A stretch of 47,217 nucleotides of DNA, taken from positions 1 to 47,217 of the forward strand of contig LOEW01000111.1 in assembly GCA_001516045.1 (NCBI GenBank), in the 5' to 3' direction. The notes beneath the pieces were generated by a model. It was given only the letters and a program-made list of their open reading frames with translations, was not told where the DNA came from and searched no databases. Made by a program: the position numbers and the translations under genes. Below, piece by piece: positions 41,712 to 47,217 of this stretch (its first letter is position 1; every line of letters begins with the position of its first letter). This DNA is from Desulfosporosinus sp. BRH_c37. GTDB taxonomy: Bacteria > Bacillota > Desulfitobacteriia > Desulfitobacteriales > Desulfitobacteriaceae.

Positions 41712-41890
41712 TTAGGCGAGAAAGAGGGAGCAATCCCTCCGACTTAGCCGGCAAAAAGTGGAGATAATATCAATGCTTTACCTATCGCCATTTTAGGTGA
41801 GCTGAAAGCCTTGGTATCATGCGGGTTTGATGGTATATAGTTTTGGTAGGATTATCAATGAAGAGTCTACTCCTACGTAAGGATTTCTGT

Positions 41891-41982
41891 GGTTGTCATA
41901 TCCAGTAGGTACTTTGGAACTGCATTTAGTCGATGTTAGCTGTCCTAGAATAAATGCAGTTCAAAGTGTGGATAATACAACC
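41891..41982. repeat. Long imperfect inverted repeat, about 92 bases
   Basis: The outer arms GGTTGTCATATCC (41891) and GGATAATACAACC (41970) pair at 11 of 13 positions. The inner arms 41911-41928 and 41951-41967 pair over 17 positions with one bulge. The loop is 22 bases. There is no T-run and no gene near enough to be terminated. It may be a transposon end, a small palindromic element or a structured RNA. Confidence 0.6.
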
Positions 41983-42123
41983 AGAGTGTTTGACGTTTTG
42001 TATTAAGAAAGACACAGGGGTTTTTAGACTGGTTAATTATAAATGTATGGGGATCCAATGCTAAGTAACTTAAATTACAATGATAAAAGAAATAGTAATT
42101 AGTTTTGAAAAGGATGGGTAGAA

Positions 42124-42303
42124 ATGAGTATTAAAGAAGATGTGCTGAAAGCAATGAGAGAAGCAGGAGAACCTGTAAGTGCGGGTGAGGTTGAAAAATT
42201 AACTGGACTGGACCGTAAAGAAATTGATAAGGCATTTAAAGAATTGAAAAAGGAAAATACAATTATTTCTCCTGTACGATGTAAATGGGAACCTGCTAGC
42301 TGA
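42124..42303 (+). CDS. Small orphan winged-helix-like protein (59 aa)
   Basis: A short protein starting MSIKEDVLKAMREAGEPVSAGEV, then KLTGLDRKEIDKAFKELKKEN and IISPVRCKWEP. The pattern (helix, turn after PVSAGEV, recognition helix, beta wing) is that of a compact winged-helix domain, as in small archaeal-type and phage-like DNA-binding proteins. Its reality is supported by a modest ribosome site (AAGGATGGG) and a good terminator 48 bases after the stop. There is no partner gene, and the target is unknown. Confidence 0.65.
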   Translation: MSIKEDVLKAMREAGEPVSAGEVEKLTGLDRKEIDKAFKELKKENTIISPVRCKWEPAS

Positions 42304-42350
42304 ACATCCTATCTTGTCTTTATATTGTATTAACAAGTTGATATGATAGA

Positions 42351-42401
42351 GCCTCGTGTTGCAGAAAACCTTTGTAATCTGCGACAGGAGGCTGATTTTT
42401 T
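42351..42401 (+). terminator. Terminator after the small winged-helix gene
   Basis: GCCTCGTGTTGCAG (42351-42364) pairs with CTGCGACAGGAGGC (42379-42392) with one G-U and one mismatch. A run of six T follows at 42396. Confidence 0.75.
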
Positions 42402-42429
42402 GATATTATTGTAAATTGAGAGATTAACG

Positions 42430-42661
42430 CAGAAGAGGCTAAGAGAGATGTAGCCGTTAGAAAAAAATCGAAGAGAAACTCCGTAAGCGATTAGAGCATG
42501 GCAGTCTAAAAGACCTAATTGGTAACAGCGAATACAAGCGCTATCTTAATGTCGTGGAAGAAGCAGCGACCATTAATGAAGAAAAACTAAAACAGGCCGA
42601 GCTCTTTGATGGCCTATACATTCTGCAAACCAATACTCAGTGCTGCAGCAATAGCGTTTAA
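42430..42661 (+). pseudogene. IS1634-type transposase relic
   Basis: A frame reading AEEAKRDVAVRKK, then after a one-base slip in an A-run IEEKLRKRLEHGSLKDLIGNSEYKRYL, and ELFDGLYILQTNTQ, matches the middle of IS1634-family (IS4-like DDE) transposases, where FDGxxxLxTNT is conserved. Both ends are missing. Confidence 0.65.
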
Positions 42662-42778
42662 AGCCGTAGGGTCTAGAGTACCTGATAGAGTACAAACTAT
42701 AAAACGCTAAGAGTAATTACCACAAAAAGGTAATTTTAGTGGCACGTTTAAATTTTAAGTTCTGGAACCCTTTCATAC

Positions 42779-43214
42779 CTTATCTATACTAAAGAAGTGA
42801 GAAGCCGCATCTTTAGGGGCCTCGCACGTTGTTTACATGTCAACAACGTACCTATTAATTCATGGGGAAGAACGTAGATCGACGGGGAAAGGTTACGACG
42901 CTCGGCGCTGGCCGGAAGGGACATTTGTCCTCTGCGGAGGAAAATGTCCCTTCGGTCCTCTAGCTTGTTACATGAGCTGTTGTCCATGGGATGCCAACGA
43001 GCATATCCTCGCCTTCGGCTCCGGTATCCCTCGTGGCACCCGGACAACTAACCAGATAGTTTGATCAAACACCCTAGGACATTCTGGCTACGTTGTATAC
43101 TATGAATACGTTGTATTCTTGGTATAGTTAAGATGTAAACACAGTAACGATATCAGGGATATTTTATTCGTTGTGTACTTTAAATACTATCTCTTTTCTT
43201 AGTATAGATAAGCT
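42779..43214. mobile_element. MITE-like structured element with terminal inverted repeats
   Basis: CTTATCTATACTAA at 42779-42792 is exactly complementary to 43201-43214, giving ends about 436 bases apart. A diverged inner copy of the end (TCTTGGTATAGTTAAG) lies at 43115-43130. Between them are several hairpins: 42826-42849 (8-bp stem), 42915-42953 (12 plus 5 bp, TGCG loop), and a longer bulged stem from about 42979 to 43047. There is no transposase. The small frames inside are by-products of the palindromes. It could be a non-autonomous transposon or a structured RNA locus. Confidence 0.5.
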
Positions 43215-43258
43215 ACGCAAGGGTTCGAATTAATTAACTGTCAAACGCCAGTATGACG

Positions 43259-43302
43259 AAAGCCTTGAGGTACATAAAGTTTGTACAGCCTCAAGGCTTT
43301 TT
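43259..43302. terminator. Terminator-like hairpin in relic region
   Basis: AAAGCCTTGAGG (43259-43270) pairs perfectly with CCTCAAGGCTTT (43289-43300), with an extra TAC/GTA pairing near the loop, followed by TT. No intact gene precedes it, so it probably belonged to a lost gene or element. Confidence 0.6.
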
Positions 43303-43625
43303 GCTATTCGACTAAGGATTTTGCAATATTGTTTATTTTATCTAGACTTCCATCACTGTAAAGAAAAACAATAATATGTAACCGGTTATTTTATTTTAAT
43401 GCGTCAAAGAACTTCATTTATATGTTGATCAGAGAATGATATCCACATATTATTAGAAGACCTTCTCCCTCTTGAAGGAAGTGTTTCAACTTATCAAAAT
43501 ATGCAACAAATGGCTGCAAGGGCACGTAGTGACTTTTCGCTCAAAGACTGAGACGTCATTAATCCTTTGAGGACAACACTACGGTCTGGATATCCAGAGG
43601 ATCATCGCAGTCAAAGGCCAGATAT
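43303..43625. other. Degenerate gene-free stretch
   Basis: The right part (about 43500-43625) may be further IS1182 debris, but in no frame is there a readable motif. Nothing else could be recognised. Confidence 0.35.
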
Positions 43626-43913
43626 TTAGCCACTTTTCGGATCGGTGGTGCTGATTTTTTGCTCATGCTCCCTGGTTGAAAAGTGAGGAACCGGTTATGT
43701 TAAGTTAAGTTAAGTTAAGTTAAGTCCCAAAAACCATCGATAGGCAATGTTTATTTGGATCTCCCGAATGGTTTGCCTTATGGACCGAATCCCAAATAGA
43801 TAACTTAAGAACATTATCTTAAAAAGTATGACCGGATCAACGCTGGCTCGTCCATTATCGTGGCAATAATTGGGCTCTACCAGTTTGCAGATGAATTTAA
43901 AGTCAAGGTGGGT
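43626..43913 (-). pseudogene. IS1182-type transposase relic
   Basis: On the minus strand the segment from 43909 to about 43733 reads KLVEPNYCHDNGRASVDP, ILFKIMFLSYLFGIRS and IQINIAYRWFLG, the conserved N-terminal part of IS1182-family transposases. It continues after a short-repeat tract with VPHFST, followed by an internal deletion to STTDPKSG and a stop. The left end of this relic abuts the stop codon of the large regulator gene. Confidence 0.75.
43700..43725. repeat. Five tandem TTAAG units
   Basis: A perfect pentanucleotide microsatellite within the IS1182 relic, at the place where the transposase would read GLNLT before VPHFST. It looks like slippage expansion of a short native AACTTA stretch. 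Confidence 0.85.
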
Positions 43914-46808
43914 TTAAATTTTGAGAACCTGATTCCCTTGTAGGCAATATTTTAACGCTACCTCATAGATTTCAGCGTATTTTAGCCTTTTACTTACGGC
44001 CCAAAAGGCTTCAAAATCACTTAAATACTCGCCTTTATACAGTTCCAGGATCTTTTGGGCCGCTTCCTTGCTGTTTTGCAGCTTGAACTCTGCAGCCGCT
44101 TCAGTGAAAAGGTCAATATCCAGAGCGATTTCCTCCCGGCTAATACTGTAATGCTTTCCCTGGTTTATAATAGGGTTTTCAATTCCTATACAGGCCAGGT
44201 CGTATTTAATGTTAGTCAGATTAACGCCAATCAACCTTTTGACGTCATTGGTTTCAGATTCCGCCCAGATGGCGTTATAGATTTGCTCTTTGGTAACGCC
44301 CTCACTGCCCGCATCGAGCATAAAGGCTAAAAGCTCCCGCGCTTTTTTTGTCCGTATTTTTAAGGGCTCCTGCCTGTTTTTGTACGGGAAAACTGAGAAT
44401 CCGCCTAAAGTTTTGATATAGGCTTTTTTTGTTTTATAACCGGCCAAGGCCATCAGTTGCTCGGTAAATGCAAGTTCTATTCCGTTGGCAAGGGCAAATT
44501 CCAGAATGGGGAAATAGACCTTTTTAATGCGGAAAAATTCATAGATGCCATTTTCGGCACAAAGCTGCAGATATTTGGCGGTCAATTGGACCGCCTGAGC
44601 CTGATCCTGATCCTTTAGAGTGATGGCGGCCCGGGCTAGAATTCCGTATGCTATGATCGGAATAATCATGATATTTGATCTTTCACCGATTTCTATCGAT
44701 AGTTTCGCGTATTTGACGGCACTGGGAAAATCGGATACCGAAGTAAAATAAACAAAGAGTCTGCCTAAAGCGATGGTTTTGGAATAATCGTTGACATCAT
44801 CAAGATTTGCGATAATTTCGTTTACGATAAATTCTTTATTACCGCTGTCAAACATGAGGCTGCAGATCAGCCTCTGCATTTTCGCCCACTGCATCTGGAA
44901 CCTGCTGGTTCGGTACAGAAGAGAATATTCATCGGCGAGGGTGAAATATTTTATCGCAGTCTCAAAGGTCTGGCCGCCGCCGTTCATTCTGTCTCTGTAA
45001 GCGATGTGATAATGAATTTCCGCGGCAAATGAATAAGCGATCCACATTTCTTCATATCTTCCCGTACTTCTCAGCTTTTGCAGTTCTGTGGAGATAATGG
45101 ACACAGCCTTATTTTCTTCACCCAGTACTTGATAAGACTTTGCGGCATATATGCCCACATTGTGCGTGTCCAGATATTGGCGCTCATTTTCCGGAATAGC
45201 CAGGGATTTCTCATAACAGTGGACCGCGTCTTTGATCCTTCCGGCAAAAAAATGGATGGCGCACAAATACCTCTCAAACCAGGCTTTTACCTGCAAATCG
45301 CCTGCCCTGGCACACGCTTCGATCATTTGAGAGGAAAGGGCGTAGGCGTCGGTTATTTGGGCGTTCAGGCAGAGGTTATATATTTTTTCGATGGCAATGG
45401 CATAGAGCTTGTTATGCGGAAGATTACCGCTATTGTCCAGAAGTTCGTCAAGCAGCTTGTTGGACTCCTCGAAGGAGACAGAATTTCTGAGCACCCTGGC
45501 CTTATGTAAGAGGGCGTCAATCTGAAGCTCCCGATCATCCGCGCTTAATAGAGGGAGCGCTTCCTCCAGGCAGGTTTGGGCCTGGCTGAAGTTGCCGATG
45601 CTGGATAAAAAGACGCCTTTGGCCAGTAAAAATTCTCCGTTTGAGATTGCAGGGGTATCTTCCAGGGCTTTAAACCATACTCTGAGTTCGCTGAAATTCC
45701 CGTTCTTAATATAGTCTTTATAGCTGGCCACAATGATTCTCTGCAGCATTTCTGAATTTTCGGCGTTGATGGCATATTCAGCGGCTTGGGCATAATCTTT
45801 TTGCGCAAAGTAATACTGGAGGGCTTTGTTCTGCCAGGAAATTTTTTCACAAGCAGCGACGCCGGAAAGTAAATATTCCCGGAAAAGGGCGTGATAACGG
45901 TACTGGGCGTCATTCATTCTGATGGTAAAAATATTATGGGAGACTAAGGTTTCCAGGAGCAGCCCGGTATCTTTTTTCTGCATAACAGCATCCAGCATCC
46001 GGCTGTCCAGGGTCTTGAAGCAGGCGGTGGCTTGGAAAAAATCCGCCATTTCCGGCGACAGCCGGTTGTAGCATTCGTAAAAGAGATAAGAATATAAAGC
46101 CTCGCTGCCCCGGGCCGGGACATCAGGCAGGGACACGCCGTTTTCCCACAGCACCTTGAATAAAGTGATGGCGATAGGCCAGCCTTCGCTGATGGAATAA
46201 ATCGCCTCATCGGCAAAACCCAGGATTTGCGCGGCTTCATCCCTGGTGAAGGCCAGTTTCTGCTGGGTTATTTCCAAAATTTCGTCTCTGACGAGCAAAG
46301 GGACAAGCTCCGGCCAGGGGGCTTCCCGACTGCCCAGGCAAAGCCTGATATGCTCAGGCGCGTGCCTCATAATTCGGGCAATCAGTTTTTTGATTTGCGG
46401 ATCTTCGATGGTCTGCAGATCATCGATAATTAGCAGCACATCCAAGGCCGACTTTTCCATACTGCTTAAGAAAGCATTGGCCAGAATCGTCAGGAAATTA
46501 TTCTTCTGCTCATAGATCAGATATTCGGCAGCGGTAAAGTCAAAAGCGGGAAGCGTCCGCCGCGTGGCCTCGCTCAGAGCGTTGACGAAGGTGAGAACAT
46601 CGCCTTCCTCGTCCAGGGTGAGCCAGACGGCATTTTTGTGTAACGCGGCCAGCTGGGATAATAAGGTAGTTTTGCCGTAGCCCGCGCCCCCGTGGACATA
46701 GACAAGCCTTTTATTACTATTGACGACTGCGTCAATAATTTTTTTGCGCCTGATTTCCCGGGCGGTCGGATTGGGAGCGGTCAGCCGTGCGCTGGAGATA
46801 GCGGGCAT
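43914..46808 (-). CDS. MalT/SARP-type ATP-dependent transcriptional regulator, C-terminus apparently truncated
   Basis: 964 residues. An AAA-type STAND ATPase comes first (Walker A HGGAGYGKTTLL near residue 40, Walker B LLIIDDLQ near 125, sensor GSREAPW near 160). A long helical-repeat (TPR-like) region spans about 320-790. A winged-helix OmpR/SARP-type DNA-binding domain then starts near 795 (KTLGGFSVFPYK ... LAFMLDAGSEGVTKEQIYNAIW). It is followed by the beginning of a bacterial transcriptional activator domain (LDIDLFTEAAAEF ... ELYKGEYLSDFEAFWAVSKR). That last domain normally continues for tens of residues more, but here it ends KYCLQGNQVLKI, exactly where the IS1182 relic begins. ATG 46808 follows AGGTGG. 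It is divergent from the NHLP precursor gene and probably controlled it. GC is higher than in the neighbouring relics. Confidence 0.85.
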   Translation of the reverse strand: MPAISSARLTAPNPTAREIRRKKIIDAVVNSNKRLVYVHGGAGYGKTTLLSQLAALHKNAVWLTLDEEGDVLTFVNALSEATRRTLPAFDFTAAEYLIYEQKNNFLTILANAFLSSMEKSALDVLLIIDDLQTIEDPQIKKLIARIMRHAPEHIRLCLGSREAPWPELVPLLVRDEILEITQQKLAFTRDEAAQILGFADEAIYSISEGWPIAITLFKVLWENGVSLPDVPARGSEALYSYLFYECYNRLSPEMADFFQATACFKTLDSRMLDAVMQKKDTGLLLETLVSHNIFTIRMNDAQYRYHALFREYLLSGVAACEKISWQNKALQYYFAQKDYAQAAEYAINAENSEMLQRIIVASYKDYIKNGNFSELRVWFKALEDTPAISNGEFLLAKGVFLSSIGNFSQAQTCLEEALPLLSADDRELQIDALLHKARVLRNSVSFEESNKLLDELLDNSGNLPHNKLYAIAIEKIYNLCLNAQITDAYALSSQMIEACARAGDLQVKAWFERYLCAIHFFAGRIKDAVHCYEKSLAIPENERQYLDTHNVGIYAAKSYQVLGEENKAVSIISTELQKLRSTGRYEEMWIAYSFAAEIHYHIAYRDRMNGGGQTFETAIKYFTLADEYSLLYRTSRFQMQWAKMQRLICSLMFDSGNKEFIVNEIIANLDDVNDYSKTIALGRLFVYFTSVSDFPSAVKYAKLSIEIGERSNIMIIPIIAYGILARAAITLKDQDQAQAVQLTAKYLQLCAENGIYEFFRIKKVYFPILEFALANGIELAFTEQLMALAGYKTKKAYIKTLGGFSVFPYKNRQEPLKIRTKKARELLAFMLDAGSEGVTKEQIYNAIWAESETNDVKRLIGVNLTNIKYDLACIGIENPIINQGKHYSISREEIALDIDLFTEAAAEFKLQNSKEAAQKILELYKGEYLSDFEAFWAVSKRLKYAEIYEVALKYCLQGNQVLKI

Positions 46809-46848
46809 CTTTACACCACCTCTGATTCAATTCTGAGCGGTTAATTAC

Positions 46849-46854
46849 ATTATA
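46849..46854 (-). promoter_or_regulatory. Possible -10 box of the regulator gene
   Basis: TATAAT on the minus strand lies about 41 bases before the regulator's ATG, with only a weak T-rich -35 at suitable distance. The 166-base divergent spacer also has repeated TTAACG motifs (46910-46925) that could bind the regulator. Confidence 0.35.
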
Positions 46855-46974
46855 ATTTACAGTCATCACAAGAAAAATAGGCAAAATAGTTAAAAAAGCT
46901 ATTTCTATTAACGATTTTGTTAACGGTTGGAGTTTTATCATGATTAATAAGAAGTATAAAAGGAGGTTTTGCCA

Positions 46975-47217
46975 TTGATTAGCTGGACCCAGGAAGAAGT
47001 AGGGCAAGCCATGGAAAAGGTTAAGGAACTGTCGCTGAAAGACAGCGCCTTTCGGCAGCTCTGCCTGGAGAATCCGAATGCGGCCATCAAAAAAGCGGCG
47101 GGGAAGGAAGTACCCATCGGCGTCGGGATTAAATTCATTGAAAACGCCGGGGCGCACATGACCGTCGTCCTGCCCGACGCGCCGGCTTCCGGCGAGCTGT
47201 CGGAGGGTGAACTGGAC
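46975..47217 (+). CDS. NHLP-type (nitrile hydratase-like leader) RiPP precursor, 3' end outside window
   Basis: The first 81 codons of a gene starting at TTG 46975, eight bases after AAAAGGAGG. The sequence SWTQEEVGQAMEKVKELSLK, FRQLCLENPNAAIKKAAGKEVPIGV and MTVVLPDAPASGELSEGELD follows the nitrile hydratase alpha-like leader used by a class of ribosomal peptide precursors. In these, an alpha-helical leader ends in a LSDEELE-like segment and a Gly-Gly type cleavage site just before the core. The window stops right before where that site and the core should be. Real nitrile hydratase alpha subunits carry a CxxCSC metal site much further along, which cannot be checked here. The gene is GC-rich and diverges from the STAND regulator. 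Confidence 0.78.
   Translation, partial: MISWTQEEVGQAMEKVKELSLKDSAFRQLCLENPNAAIKKAAGKEVPIGVGIKFIENAGAHMTVVLPDAPASGELSEGELD

Noticed and set aside
42784..43064. Small ORFs on both strands inside the MITE-like element
   Set aside because: They are products of the palindromic hairpins; no motif, no convincing ribosome site.
41890..43310. CRISPR array in the repeat-rich accessory region
   Set aside because: Repeats are inverted or two-copy only, with no regularly spaced direct repeats and no cas genes.
43540..43665. Small minus-strand frame starting MSKKSAPPIRK
   Set aside because: It is out of frame with the IS1182 transposase reading (HEQKISTTDPKSG) of the same bases, so it is a by-product of the relic.
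1..47217. tRNA or rRNA genes
   Set aside because: None recognised by eye on either strand; a covariance search would be needed to exclude them fully.

Overview
This window looks like a chromosome segment from an anaerobic, spore-former-type Firmicute of the Peptococcaceae kind (Desulfosporosinus, Desulfitobacterium or Pelotomaculum-like). The evidence is moderate GC, strong AGGAGG ribosome sites with many TTG and GTG starts, a mycofactocin cluster of Firmicute type, electron-transfer flavoproteins coupled to a FixC/FixX pair, a tungsten aldehyde oxidoreductase, and ATP-dependent ketone carboxylase genes. The genus is inferred from gene content only.

Layout. 1-730: tail of a PaaK-like AMP-forming CoA ligase and its terminator. 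731-1526: long AT-rich leader carrying a regulatory element that recurs at about 21.6 kb. 1527-14228: iron alcohol dehydrogenase followed by a complete mycofactocin locus: mftA (42 codons, easily missed), mftB, mftC, two FadH/OYE-type flavoenzymes, ETF alpha, FixC, FixX, ETF beta, the glycosyltransferase mftF and the creatininase-like peptidase mftE. 14613-24763: MFS transporter, tungsten aldehyde:ferredoxin oxidoreductase, a large GAF/PucR-type regulator and a DctPQM TRAP transporter. 24764-26870: transposase and gene debris around a radical SAM gene. 26871-40431: one long same-strand run that begins with an ECF sigma factor, a soluble zinc anti-sigma protein and a URO-D-like protein. It continues with a four-gene acetophenone-carboxylase-like set (HyuA, small zinc subunit, HyuA, HyuB), a CoA ligase, a DUF35 protein, an SCP2-type thiolase, a MenB/BadI-like hydratase/hydrolase and a zinc alcohol dehydrogenase. 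40624-43913: accessory debris (VapBC-like toxin-antitoxin pair, group II intron 3' end, IS1634-, IS1182-type relics, a MITE-like structured element, an orphan small HTH protein). 43914-47217: a large MalT/SARP-like regulator, apparently cut at its C-terminus by an IS1182 relic, divergent from the start of an NHLP-type (nitrile-hydratase-like leader) RiPP precursor that runs off the window.

How it may work together (inference). Alcohols are oxidised by the iron alcohol dehydrogenase, possibly with the peptide-derived redox cofactor mycofactocin. Reduced cofactor could be reoxidised through the OYE flavoenzymes and ETF-FixC-FixX into the quinone pool, in place of the MftD/MftG of mycobacteria, which are absent here. 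Aldehydes would go to the tungsten oxidoreductase and acids or related solutes would enter by TRAP and MFS transport. The second catabolic block fits secondary alcohol -> ketone -> ATP-dependent carboxylation -> CoA activation -> thiolytic or hydrolytic cleavage. A MenB/BadI-like hydrolase in it raises the possibility of a cyclic ketone substrate. The most interesting items are the rewired mycofactocin locus, the sigma-factor-led ketone carboxylase operon, the regulatory element shared by the alcohol dehydrogenase and TRAP genes, and the second RiPP locus at the right edge.
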